Source: Methylobacterium sp. Leaf99
GTDB taxonomy: Bacteria > Pseudomonadota > Alphaproteobacteria > Rhizobiales > Beijerinckiaceae
Reading direction: 5' to 3'
NCBI RefSeq assembly: GCF_001422375.1
Contig: NZ_LMMU01000001.1
Location: 682,223 to 746,222 of the forward strand
Length of the DNA stretch: 64,000 bases
Position numbers and translations under genes: made by a program. The notes under the pieces are model-generated. The model was given only the letters and a program-made list of their open reading frames with translations. It was not told where the DNA came from and made no database searches. Shown one piece after another: positions 1-8,191 of this stretch; the first letter of the stretch is position 1, and every line of letters starts with the position of its first letter.

Positions 1-2
1 GC

Positions 3-197
3 CGGGAGCGTCAGCTTGAGGGGATCGCCAAGGCCAAGGCAGCGGGGGTGTACGAAGGCAAAGGCCGTCCAGCGTCCATTCCAGCGGATAGGGTCCGTGA
101 GATGCACGCGGCAGGCAGTGGCCCCTCAGCTATCGCCAAGGCCCTTGGGATCAGCCGCATGTCCGTCCACCGGGTCCTGAACCCTAAGGCTGCCTGA
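3..197 (+). CDS. Serine recombinase (resolvase/invertase), C-terminal end only
   Basis: The gene enters from the left edge and only its last 64 residues are present. The reading starts RERQLEGIAKAK, typical of the end of the long helix E in resolvases and DNA invertases. A helix-turn-helix follows (HAAGSGPSAIAKALGISR, then MSVHRVLN), matching the DNA-binding domain of the Hin/Tn3-resolvase family. Such enzymes cut and rejoin DNA through a serine in the N-terminal domain, which lies outside the window, so activity cannot be judged. With the broken integrase at 4464 it suggests that the first 5 kb is a mobile or formerly mobile region. Confidence 0.85.
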   Translation, partial: RERQLEGIAKAKAAGVYEGKGRPASIPADRVREMHAAGSGPSAIAKALGISRMSVHRVLNPKAA

Positions 198-213
198 GAG
201 GAACACCATCATC

Positions 214-375
214 ATGTTCTGGTTTGTCATACTCGGGATTGCCTTCGCCCTCATGTCGTTCTCGCAGAAGGCCTGGGGCAACCCCCTAACAATCATCGGC
301 TTTGGCTGCATCGCCTTCTGCATTACCGCCCTTCTCGGCGTTGCGCTGAAGACCATCGGCATGTCGCTGGGCTAG
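214..375 (+). CDS. Small two-helix membrane protein, function unknown
   Basis: A 53-residue ORF starts 16 bases after the recombinase stop, with a purine-rich GAGAGGAAC site in front of its ATG. It has two hydrophobic stretches, about residues 2-15 (FWFVILGIAFALMS) and 25-45 (LTIIGFGCIAFCITALLGVA), separated by a short polar loop, so an inner-membrane hairpin is likely. It may be co-transcribed with the recombinase. No family was recognised. Similar short membrane ORFs are common on plasmids and phage-derived islands, but nothing here shows a specific role. Confidence 0.6.
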   Translation: MFWFVILGIAFALMSFSQKAWGNPLTIIGFGCIAFCITALLGVALKTIGMSLG

Positions 376-1144
376 GCCCAATGACCCCGGTGATGCCCCG
401 TGATTTGTCCTGATGGATGGTCTCGGGGCTGTCTCCGCTCTGGGGGCTAGGCGGCTAGTGTGCCCTCCGGTCGGACACGGGAACCTAGGGAATCCACCCT
501 GGGACTCCTGGGCGGGTCCTCTCTCAGCTCATTTTCTGGGACAGCCCCCCCCCGCCACCCCACTTCAAAATATCGGCTAAAGGTCGAGTTGTTGTTGGAC
601 CTTCGGCTGTCGAGTGACGCCATAGGAAATTGCTGAGGCTCCATCTAACGGGTCCTCCCTGAGCGACAATCTCAGCCAGCCCTCTGATGTCGCACCGGAA
701 ACAATGGGGCTACAAGGTTCAAGCGATGCCGCTGATGTACCCCAGGGGCTGGCAGCCTAAACATACGCGTTTCTAAGGTATACGCCCTTCTATATTTGAC
801 ACCTAGCAAGCTCACGGACATCCAATGCTTGGCCGCTGGATAGACAGACGGCGCATCTCAGGCTTGGTCATGCAGATCATCGACATATTCGTCCTCGCTG
901 GAAGCTTTCAGACCCCCGCCGCAATCTATCCAGTCACTCGGGCAGCACGCCTATGATGTAGTGCACAGTCCCCTAGAGAGTGGGCCAATGATGTGCTGAC
1001 GGTGGCATCCCTCGAACACCTCGCTGCAATCGTCAACAGCATCCCCGACAGCTTCATGACGATAACTATGTAACTAAGGGGAGGCCCATTCCGGGTCTTT
1101 TTGTCCCGACGCATGCCCATTTCCATCGGACAGGTATTCATTTG
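376..1144. other. Intergenic stretch in the accessory island, no convincing gene
   Basis: No ORF here has both a recognisable protein and a good ribosome-binding site. One plus-strand frame from ATG 825 to the TAA at 1071-1073 is open apart from a single TGA at 954-956. Its translation was not recognised, so it may be a decayed gene or chance. Minus-strand ORFs here look like chance readings. No tRNA, inverted repeat or terminator stood out. Confidence 0.4.
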
Positions 1145-1525
1145 ATGCTGAAGATAGCTTCCTCTGACGGCCTTGTACCTACAGACACACGTGCGCTGAT
1201 TCGCTTATTCTGGGCCTTGGATCGATTCCGGGAGGTGTATCCCAAGGCGACCCTCCGGCAGGTCTCAGCTTTCCTGGCAGTGGCTATAACTCCGGGCTAC
1301 GGCCCCATCGAATACGCCAAAGCTCTCGGGACCATTCAGCCCATCGCCAGCCGCTGGCTGCTCGACCTGGGGGCATACGGTAGGGACCGCGAAGACCTGG
1401 GCCTATTGGAGCGCAGGACTGACCCAGAATGCCACCGCCAGGTTCAATACACCCTTACGCCTGAGGAGGATGAGTTAGCCCGTAGGATTGTCGAGGTTGT
1501 CCGGGGGAAGACCGGGACGCACTAA
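1145..1525 (+). CDS. Hypothetical protein, possible winged-helix DNA-binding protein
   Basis: This 126-residue ORF starts at ATG 1145, with GGACAGG about 12 bases upstream; a TTG one codon earlier is also possible. The N-terminal half (LIRLFWALDRFREVYPKA, then LRQVSAFLAVA) reads like the first helices of MarR-type regulators of phage and plasmid origin, which check whether a population is committed to one state. The middle resembles a recognition helix (IQPIASRWLLDLG) and the end a wing-like segment (RQVQYTLTPEEDELARRI). The resemblance is by eye and no partner is evident. It may be a repressor of the neighbouring island genes, but it is 400 bases from the TIR operon and convergent to it. Confidence 0.55.
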   Translation: MLKIASSDGLVPTDTRALIRLFWALDRFREVYPKATLRQVSAFLAVAITPGYGPIEYAKALGTIQPIASRWLLDLGAYGRDREDLGLLERRTDPECHRQVQYTLTPEEDELARRIVEVVRGKTGTH

Positions 1526-1916
1526 GGATCGAAAAGAATACAACTAATGCTATGTTTAATCATTCTGCATCGATTTAGCCTAAAAAGCAATTATTTCGGC
1601 AATAGGCGATTCATGCAAACGGAGCGTCGATAAGATCGCTCAGTACGTATCAAAATCTTCGCAGTGAAAGTAGATCAAAAATAAGACCCTGAGAAATGAC
1701 GTCAAGATTTTAGTATTAACCATCCAAGTAACACTCTGATTTTAATTGTCCCGTGTGAACCAGAAATGGATATTTCATTTAGCATTTATTAGTTGCCATC
1801 TCGAACTGAAAAACGGGGCTCGTGCGCTTAAGTTTCCTCATCTAAAAATAATTTATTGGTAATGAAACACCACCGTCACCCAAAAGAATTTAAATATCAA
1901 GCAAATTAAGGCGCAA
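1526..1916. other. AT-rich intergenic region between convergent genes
   Basis: The base composition falls sharply to AT-rich here and stays low until about 4.4 kb, unlike the GC-rich rest of the window. The region lies between the plus-strand gene ending at 1525 and the minus-strand TIR gene ending at 1917. No ORF, strong hairpin with a U-run, or repeat was found. The composition supports recent acquisition of this segment. Confidence 0.45.
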
Positions 1917-2723
1917 CTACTTTAATACATACCCCGCAGCAATCAGCTCTCTTCTGATGCCATAGGCCACTTCTTCAATTGTTTTCTCAAACTTTTTGTA
2001 AATCAGTCCGCTTAAATCGCTCGGTATAGTAACATTACCGCGATACAAGCAGCATGTTCTACCGCGGCCCAAACGTCCTACAAAAAAACCAAACTCAAAG
2101 ATGACATTTGGTCGAGCTCGTCGCTCTTTTCTCCTGTCTGCGTCAGACTTAACCTCATCCTCAGCAAGATAGGCAATTTCGTCAGGGGTCATAAGAATAA
2201 AAGCGTACCCCACGTCTGAGTAATGTTCGAATTTTTCAATTAGCACTCGACCTCCGTCAGGCTGCCTGTGCAAAACCACTGGCTCAAGACCCATTTCGGC
2301 AAGAATGATTTCGAGTTCTTGTTTCGCAACATTATCGTGCCCATGCACTACGAATATTTTGTTTGAAAAAGCGCGAGGTCCTGATGCGGCGTCACTACTC
2401 ACAATCAATTCTCCAAATGTGTCTTTTTCAATAATTTCAAGCGCAGTCGTTAGAGCTCCAATGTAACACGATTTTGCTCTTTCAAAATGATCAGCATCAT
2501 TGCCAATGACGACCTCTGCTTGCGCAGATTTTATCAATCGGCTTGCCGGGGAATTCGCTTCGAAAAGCCTTTCAATTGCGCCACTGACTCGTGTTTTCCA
2601 GGCAATCCACGGGATTGTGTAAGCCATGGGATACCCATAGCTAGAGTGAGAAGCAAAATTTTGGAAGTTAAACCTCTCTCCGCTATGGATAAGCTCTTGT
2701 ATTATGTTCTTTGCCCCTTCCAA
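1917..2723 (-). CDS. TIR-domain protein B (TIR_3 / Cap12-PycTIR-type domain)
   Basis: The protein is 268 residues long. Residues 122-262 form a TIR-like domain of the predicted nucleotide-binding type also found in Cap12 and Pycsar TIR effectors. Visible landmarks are KIFVVHGHD at 122-130, LHRQPDGGR at 151-159, RPNVIFEFGFF at 204-214 and IPSDLSGLIY at 233-242. Glu210 is a candidate catalytic residue by analogy with NAD-cleaving TIR domains; this is not proven. Residues 1-115 are a helical domain with no recognised nucleotide-binding signature. The start is TTG 2723, with AGGAG six bases upstream; the upstream paralogue then has exactly the same length. It is the third gene of a minus-strand operon, 52 bases after the membrane protein gene. 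A defence role with NAD depletion is inference. Confidence 0.85.
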   Translation of the reverse strand: MEGAKNIIQELIHSGERFNFQNFASHSSYGYPMAYTIPWIAWKTRVSGAIERLFEANSPASRLIKSAQAEVVIGNDADHFERAKSCYIGALTTALEIIEKDTFGELIVSSDAASGPRAFSNKIFVVHGHDNVAKQELEIILAEMGLEPVVLHRQPDGGRVLIEKFEHYSDVGYAFILMTPDEIAYLAEDEVKSDADRRKERRARPNVIFEFGFFVGRLGRGRTCCLYRGNVTIPSDLSGLIYKKFEKTIEEVAYGIRRELIAAGYVLK

Positions 2724-2775
2724 AGCCTTCTCCTATATCAGCTAAATTTTAAAAAATCCGCGTATTTGTTAAAAG

Positions 2776-3225
2776 TTATTCTTTTGGTAGTTGTTTCGGA
2801 TCAGCGCCATTCCCAGAATAAGATGACAACATTCGATCGATGATTTGCTCCTTTCGAGCCATGACTTCAGAGGTCGCCGCCTCAGATTGTTTCGACAAAT
2901 TTCTAAGATTCGCAAGCTGTATGTATGCCTCTCCTGCCGATCCCAGGCCAAACAGGAATCCCCCCACCACCATCATAGTTATCGACATTCCATCCGAGAA
3001 TGAAATTTTTAGAAGGAATGGCGTGACCGCAGATACCGACGAAGCAAGTGACAGGCTTATTGCGGCGCCCATCAAGGATAAACCGGTTGTCGTCGTTCTC
3101 TTAAAAGGGCTAGACGATATTATTCGTTCTGCATAATCATTATAAGCCTTATATATTTGCGTTGGGCTAACACTGAAAACTCTCCTTAAGCGAATGCTAA
3201 TTCTATTTTTTTCTTTGTTTTCCAT
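2776..3225 (-). CDS. Small membrane protein between the two TIR genes
   Basis: The protein is 149 residues long from the ATG at 3225, chosen because AGGGGGA lies five bases upstream; another ATG five codons earlier is less well placed. It has a basic N-terminus (about 1-45), two hydrophobic segments at about 47-72 and 80-98, and a soluble C-terminal tail of about 50 residues that looks helical and charged (NLRNLSKQSEAATSEVMARK). This fits a two-helix membrane protein with both ends on the same side. No family was recognised. It sits between two TIR genes on the same strand, 84 bases after the first and 52 bases before the second. It could be a membrane effector, a sensor or an anchor for the TIR proteins. 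Confidence 0.75.
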   Translation of the reverse strand: MENKEKNRISIRLRRVFSVSPTQIYKAYNDYAERIISSSPFKRTTTTGLSLMGAAISLSLASSVSAVTPFLLKISFSDGMSITMMVVGGFLFGLGSAGEAYIQLANLRNLSKQSEAATSEVMARKEQIIDRMLSSYSGNGADPKQLPKE

Positions 3226-3309
3226 ATCTTCCCCCTGCATCGTTAAATAAGTAATAAATTTAACTATGGGCGATGATTAATTCCCCATAGATCTAGCAAT
3301 TTTCAAAAG

Positions 3310-4116
3310 CTATTTTAGAGAATAACCCGCCGCTTTAAGTTCCTTTGATACACTCCATGCCGTTTCTTCGACAGACCGCTCAAACCTTTTATAGATCAGG
3401 CCGCTCAAATCACTTGGTATAGCTACATCACCTCGATAGAGGCAGCACGTCCTACCTCGTCCTAGCCGTCCTACAAAAAAACCGAATTCAAAAATAACAT
3501 TTGGTCTAGAGCGTTGCTCTTTGACCCTATCCGTATCTGGTTTTTCGTTTTCACTGACCAAATATGCAATTTCATCAGGCGTCATAAGCACAAATGCATA
3601 TCCGACATCTGCATAGTGTTCGAACTTTTCAATGATTGTCCGACCGCCATCAGGCTGCCTGTGGAGAACTACCGGCTCAAGACCCATTTCTGTCAGCAAA
3701 ATCTCGAGTTCCTGTTTTGCTACTTCGTCATGCCCATGAACAACAAAAACCTTGTTTGTATAGGCTAAAGGCGCTGTTGCAGTATCCGTATTTTGTGTTA
3801 CCTCGCGGAATGTATCCGCCTCCAACGCCTCGCTTGCAGCAGAAAGCGCCGACATGTAGTATGTCTTAGTTTGTTCGAATATTTGAGGGCCCTCCCCCAA
3901 AGGATATTTTCTTTCTGCTGCCTGCAGCATCTTCATTGCAGCTGATTTACTGTCGAACAATCGAGAAATTGTGCTATTAACACGTGCTTTCCAGCCTATC
4001 CAAGCGGGGGTATAGCTATTTGGCATGCCACGATAATTTTTGTATGAGAAGTTTTCGAAATCGAATGAGCTTCCGGCATTGTAGAGATTATCAATCTGTT
4101 CTTTCGCCCCGTCCAC
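3310..4116 (-). CDS. TIR-domain protein A (TIR_3 / Cap12-PycTIR-type domain)
   Basis: From the GTG at 4116 the protein is 268 residues, identical in length to the second TIR protein. That GTG is preferred because GGAG lies eight bases upstream and the following residues (DGAKEQ) align with the paralogue (EGAKNI); ATG starts at 4122 and 4167 are also open. The TIR domain (about 122-262) is roughly three-quarters identical by eye to the other copy, with the same HGHD, RQPDGGR, NVIFEFG and SDLSGL landmarks. The N-terminal 115 residues differ much more, although a shared YTxxWIxWKxRV pattern remains. This is the first gene of the operon. No cyclase, CD-NTase or Sir2/ThsA gene is nearby, so it does not fit Thoeris, CBASS or Pycsar as known. 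Confidence 0.85.
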   Translation of the reverse strand: MDGAKEQIDNLYNAGSSFDFENFSYKNYRGMPNSYTPAWIGWKARVNSTISRLFDSKSAAMKMLQAAERKYPLGEGPQIFEQTKTYYMSALSAASEALEADTFREVTQNTDTATAPLAYTNKVFVVHGHDEVAKQELEILLTEMGLEPVVLHRQPDGGRTIIEKFEHYADVGYAFVLMTPDEIAYLVSENEKPDTDRVKEQRSRPNVIFEFGFFVGRLGRGRTCCLYRGDVAIPSDLSGLIYKRFERSVEETAWSVSKELKAAGYSLK

Positions 4117-4463
4117 GACCATAACTCCGTTAGAAAGCCGGTTGGAACACACTCTACATATTCCCACCGCGTCAGAAAGATTTAAATAGCGGCGGTGTTA
4201 CTGGCTCGGTGGAGCCGATTGGTGCGCAACAGAGGTATCATCGAGCCAGCCCCAGAGCACATGTGTTAACGGTGTTACATCAGGTGATACAATTTCCTTG
4301 AGATCGGCATATATCTGTATTAAAACAACTACTTAGCATAGGGTGCCTTATGCCTTTTTGCCTTTCCTGGGCACCAATTTTCTGAGAAGCCGTTGCGCCT
4401 CAGAAACTTAAGTTCCGCGAAGCAGTTACGCCGAGATGACCGTGATACATTGGCGTGTCACGA
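4117..4463. other. Intergenic region upstream of the TIR operon
   Basis: This region separates the divergent TIR operon and integrase remnant and should hold the TIR operon promoter. It is mixed in composition, marking the right edge of the AT-rich part. I could not assign a promoter with correct spacing. No tRNA gene was found next to the integrase, although these are common attachment sites. Confidence 0.4.
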
Positions 4464-4974
4464 ATGCTCTTTCGGCTAGTCCATCCGGTGAAGCGCACCG
4501 ACTCCTCTCACTCGCAGTTTGCCCAGCGCATCCCCGTTGATGTGCGAGACCGCGCCGTTGGCCGGACGCTGATAATCCCGCAGGGCGCTGGGACCGTTCG
4601 CGTGACCATCACCGCGAGCACGGAGGCCATCCGCTTCTCCCTGCGCACCCGAAACCCGAGCAAGGCCAAGGCGCGGCAAGCCCAAGCCTGCGCGTACCTT
4701 GAGATCACCTGGGCCGCATTGCGCACGGACCGCCCGGTCGGCTTGAGCCACCGCCAAGCCGTCGCCCTGTCGGGTCACCCCTATGCCGCGTGGGCAGATG
4801 GGGGCGCGGATCGCACCATCGCCGTTACCCACACCGAATGGTTGGGTGCGAGACCGCTGCACGCCCGACGAAGAGCGTGCCGCTTTCAAGGATCAGGTGA
4901 AGAAGCTCGATGCCTCTGACCTCGCCAACCTTGCGCCCCCCATCTCCATGAGCCTTCAGCCCCGATCCGAGTGA
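4464..4974 (+). pseudogene. Tyrosine integrase remnant (DUF6538-type N-terminus), frameshifted and truncated
   Basis: From ATG 4464 the translation begins MLFRLVHPVKRTDSSHSQF and continues RIPVDVRDRA, typical of the N-terminal arm-binding part of many alphaproteobacterial tyrosine recombinases. The first frame is good to about 4830. The family-like sequence then continues in the next frame (NGWVRDRCTPDEERAAFKDQ) and stops at 4974. One lost base near 4831-4836 explains the shift. The core-binding and catalytic domains with the Arg-His-Arg-Tyr residues are missing. It ends 11 bases from the phosphohexomutase gene, so it probably marks the right border of an old insertion. It is not expected to be active. 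Confidence 0.8.
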
Positions 4975-4985
4975 ACGCGACGTCC

Positions 4986-6419
4986 TCATTCTCGCAGGAC
5001 AGGCCCGTCTTTCATGGCGGCCGATGCCTCCGTGAGGCCCCACCGGACCAGATCCTCGGCCTCCCCGACCGTTCCGGCTTCCGCATAGCACCGCAGTTCC
5101 GGGGCGTTGCCCGACGCACGGAAGTGGATCGTTCGTCCACCGCCCAGCGCGATCTTCGTGCCGTCCTGCATGTCGACCGCATCGGCCTCGCCGACGGGCC
5201 TGCAGAACGCACGACGAAACTCGGCGTCCGCCAGCCGCTGCAGGAAGCGGCTGCTGTGTGCCGGTGGCGTGTCGGGGAGGCGGTCACTCGCGGTCTCGCC
5301 CACATCGAGCCCGGCCACGAGATCCGCCAGCCCGACCCCCATGCGCCGTGCCGCCGCCAGGGTCGCGAGGATCGGCAGCATCGCGTCGCGGGTCGGGAGG
5401 GCCGACAGAGCCCGACCGTCGACGACGACATCCGATCCAAGCAGGAACCCACCATTGGCCTCGAAGCCCACGACGGCCTTCGCCCCGTCCCGGCGGGCCT
5501 GGTCCATGCCGGCGAGGACGAAGGGCGAGCCGACCCTGGTGCGCAGCACGCGCTCGAAACCTCCGGCCCGCTCGATGGCCGAACCCGCCGTCACCGGGAC
5601 CACCACCACGTCGGCGCTCAGATAACGCGCCGTGATGAGGCCGAGCACGTCCCCCCGCAGGATTCGACCATCGGACTCGGCGACCAACGGCCGGTCGGCA
5701 TCGCCGTCGGTGGTCACGAGCGCATCGAATCGCGCCGATGCCGCCACGTCCCGGATGAAGGCGATGTCTTCGGGGCGATGCGCTTCGGTGTCGATCGGCA
5801 CGAACGTCTCGGAGCGGCCGAGCGTCACGACTTCGGCACCGCAGGCGGCGAGCAGGTCGGCGAGGATATCGCGGGCGACGGAACTCTGCTGATAGACGGC
5901 GATGCGCAGGCCCGCCAAACTTTCGGCAGCGAAGGCATCGCGGTAGCGCCGTTGGTAGCGATCGAGCGCTCCCGGCTCCGGCGTGGCCGCGACGTCCGGC
6001 CCCATGGATCCGACCGTCGCGACATCGCCGAGGATGGCCAGGATGGCGGCTTCGTCGGCCTTCGTGATCTCACCCTCGGGCCGGTAGAACTTCAAGCCGT
6101 TGCGGTCTTGCGGGATGTGGCTCCCCGTCACCATCACGGCGCACGCCCCCCGCCGCATTCCCTCCAGCGCCAGGGCGGGGGTCGGCACGGCGCCGCAGTC
6201 GATTGCCGTGAGGCCGGCGGCCGCCGCCGCGGACGCGACGGTCGCGGCGATGCCGGCGCTGCTGTCGCGCAGGTCGCGCCCAATCACGACCTCACGGACG
6301 GCGACGGCTTCGGAGGCGAGAGCGCGGAAGAACGCCGTGGCATACGCGTAGCTCGGCCATCCGACGAGATCCGTCACCAGGCCGCGCAGGCCGCTCGTTC
6401 CGAACTTCAAACTGCTCAT
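4986..6419 (-). CDS. Phosphohexomutase (phosphomannomutase/phosphoglucomutase family)
   Basis: This 477-residue cytoplasmic enzyme belongs to the alpha-D-phosphohexomutase superfamily, which interconverts hexose 6-phosphates and 1-phosphates. The N-terminus has KFGTSGLRG. The phosphoserine loop is VTGSHIPQDRNG, the metal-binding loop TTDGDADRP, the sugar-specificity loop GFEANGGF and the phosphate-binding loop RASGNAPELR. The loop variants resemble phosphomannomutases of rhizobial polysaccharide and Nod-factor loci more than glucosamine mutase. Length is normal. With manC, gmd and rmd downstream in the window it would complete the route from mannose 6-phosphate to GDP-6-deoxymannose. Substrate preference between mannose and glucose cannot be settled from sequence alone. 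Confidence 0.88.
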   Translation of the reverse strand: MSSLKFGTSGLRGLVTDLVGWPSYAYATAFFRALASEAVAVREVVIGRDLRDSSAGIAATVASAAAAAGLTAIDCGAVPTPALALEGMRRGACAVMVTGSHIPQDRNGLKFYRPEGEITKADEAAILAILGDVATVGSMGPDVAATPEPGALDRYQRRYRDAFAAESLAGLRIAVYQQSSVARDILADLLAACGAEVVTLGRSETFVPIDTEAHRPEDIAFIRDVAASARFDALVTTDGDADRPLVAESDGRILRGDVLGLITARYLSADVVVVPVTAGSAIERAGGFERVLRTRVGSPFVLAGMDQARRDGAKAVVGFEANGGFLLGSDVVVDGRALSALPTRDAMLPILATLAAARRMGVGLADLVAGLDVGETASDRLPDTPPAHSSRFLQRLADAEFRRAFCRPVGEADAVDMQDGTKIALGGGRTIHFRASGNAPELRCYAEAGTVGEAEDLVRWGLTEASAAMKDGPVLRE

Positions 6420-7006
6420 GGGATTTCCACTTTTGAGAATCTACCCGAGATGGGGGTTTCACGACGCTCGACCGGCGACCGACGTCGTGAGGTCGCGCCG
6501 ACCGGGGCCGGGCGCTCCGACGCCGACGCGCGATGAGGACCACCATGACCCCATCCCCGGGATGATGCGAACGGCACGGCGGCCACCGGCCGCTCAGGTG
6601 GGGACCAAGACCGTCTAGCAGAACCGTTGGCGCTGGTTGAGGGTGAGGAAGCGCGAAGTCCAGGGTTCATGCAGGCCAGGGTTCATGGAGACGAGCTGGA
6701 TGTCCGTGCGGCGTTCGGAGCCGATCTCGAGCTTGCCGAGCGGCGGCGGGGGCGTCCGCAGCGCACCGGCCGGGTCGCGCTGAGCCTGGCAACAGGGTGA
6801 GTGCTGTCGCGGGGTGCTGGTCCCGGTCAGGACCACGCCAAGCGACGCGCCACGGGCGTCGACACGGAGTGGCGCTTGCGCGGCGAGCCTGACCCATCGC
6901 GCATCCGTCGCGGCATGGTGAGCAGCCGTATCACCACACCGCGGGATTGCACCTCATCGAGCTCGGACGGGAGTTTTGCTTCGGACGGATGAAATTTCCG
7001 GGAAAT
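6420..7006. other. Intergenic region, no gene seen
   Basis: This GC-rich stretch lies between two minus-strand genes and should carry the promoter of the phosphohexomutase. ORFs in all frames are short and have no recognisable protein sequence or ribosome-binding site. No clear hairpin terminator was found for the gene ending at 7007. Confidence 0.4.
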
Positions 7007-8191
7007 TCATTCGATAAGCTCGCCATAAATTGAAAGGATTGTGGAGACGTAGGCGAGTATGGCTTCGCGCGTAAGCAATCGGCCCGCAAATGACCGTCCG
7101 GCGCGCGCGATCGGCTCGAACCGACCAGGCTCCGCACGCTCCTCGGCAACCGCCGAAATAACGTCCTCATCTTTGTGGATTGGAACGAAATGCTCCCAAG
7201 GCGTCAATGCAATTGAATAAAAAAGACAGAACGGTGAGTCATACTTCATGAATACACTGTTGCTTTTGAGCGCGAGATGCGATCGCGTGCAGGTGGCACC
7301 GTTCCCATCAACCGAAATGATGAACTTGCTTCCATACGTCTCGTGCCATTCGATGCGGCCCGTACCGAAGCCTTGTTGCGTCAGATACGCTTCGGCATCC
7401 GGCGTACATTGAACGAGGTTCGGCAGTCGGAAGGTAACGTCTTCGCGGCCCTTAAATGCGAAAGCGGCCCGGATTCGTGTCGGTGTCCGTTGCATCGCCG
7501 CTTCGAGGGTTATGTTCGCCCCAGTGGTCGACCCCGCAAAGACGGCATGCACCTTTTTCTGCTCGAAGTTGACGTTGTCGACGGGAGCATACTCCAGGAA
7601 CGATGTATCATATAATTCAAAGTCGGGCAGAAGCGGAGAAAGCTGATCCGTATTTCGTTGAAACGTGAAGATTGGCAGCTCCAGATGCTCTTCGGCTCCG
7701 TCGGTGAGATCAATTGCAATCGTCATGTCGCGCAGCGGGCGGATCGCGATAGCACCCTCTATCATCCGCTGGTATGACACGGCTCTGCTGAGGATAATTT
7801 CCCCATACTCATTCTGATGCTGGCTTATGACATCATTTCGAAAGGTGACGAGCGAGTTTCTGATATCGAATAAAAACACGCTCGGAAATCGAGTGCTGAT
7901 ATCGATCAAGTCGTCTTGAAGCGTAGATTTATCGGCACCGCAAATCCGCCAAGGCGCCATTTGCTCCAAGGCCAGTTGCTCGATAAATTTTTCGGTCGAT
8001 TGTTCGAGAGCAGCGCGGCATCGCTCCCGGACCGCCTTCTGATACTCGGGTGATCCGACGATCATCTTCAGCAGCGAAGACACGGTAAGGGTCGGATGCT
8101 CGTCGGCTGACACATCTCCTGGACCTCGGCCGAGGAGCATCTGATAGGCCGTCGCGACATCAGTCTGTAATGCCTTACGATCCATTGTCAT
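7007..8191 (-). CDS. GT90 (CAP10-type) glycosyltransferase with DUF4214-like N-terminus
   Basis: The C-terminal part matches the CAP10/GT90 pattern: an IISVDGNGATCTRSHLALK segment, then a conserved LTPWEHFVPIHKDED segment, as in lipopolysaccharide-modifying and capsule xylosyl/glucosyltransferases. A short N-terminal module (AYQMLLGRGPGD, then MIVGSPEYQKAV) resembles one DUF4214 repeat. The start is uncertain. ATG 8191 (MTMDRKALQ) is chosen because the recognisable protein starts there; the open frame extends to 8794 but that part does not look coding. From 8191 it has 394 residues. It probably adds a sugar to a surface glycan. Composition is lower in GC than neighbours, which suggests separate acquisition. 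Confidence 0.7.
   Translation of the reverse strand: MTMDRKALQTDVATAYQMLLGRGPGDVSADEHPTLTVSSLLKMIVGSPEYQKAVRERCRAALEQSTEKFIEQLALEQMAPWRICGADKSTLQDDLIDISTRFPSVFLFDIRNSLVTFRNDVISQHQNEYGEIILSRAVSYQRMIEGAIAIRPLRDMTIAIDLTDGAEEHLELPIFTFQRNTDQLSPLLPDFELYDTSFLEYAPVDNVNFEQKKVHAVFAGSTTGANITLEAAMQRTPTRIRAAFAFKGREDVTFRLPNLVQCTPDAEAYLTQQGFGTGRIEWHETYGSKFIISVDGNGATCTRSHLALKSNSVFMKYDSPFCLFYSIALTPWEHFVPIHKDEDVISAVAEERAEPGRFEPIARAGRSFAGRLLTREAILAYVSTILSIYGELIE

Noticed and set aside
825..1073. An 82-codon frame with one internal TGA, possibly a selenoprotein or recoded gene.
   Set aside because: The translation is not recognised, there is no visible SECIS-like hairpin after the TGA or good ribosome-binding site, and chance or decay explains it.
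1917..4116. A known Thoeris, CBASS or Pycsar system.
   Set aside because: No ThsA-like, CD-NTase or cyclase gene is present in the window, and the N-terminal halves of the TIR proteins show no SLOG, STING or cNMP-binding signature.
4117..4463. tRNA gene or attachment site next to the integrase remnant.
   Set aside because: No cloverleaf-like sequence with a GTTCGA-type T-loop was found on either strand, and no duplicated attachment sequence can be shown within the window.
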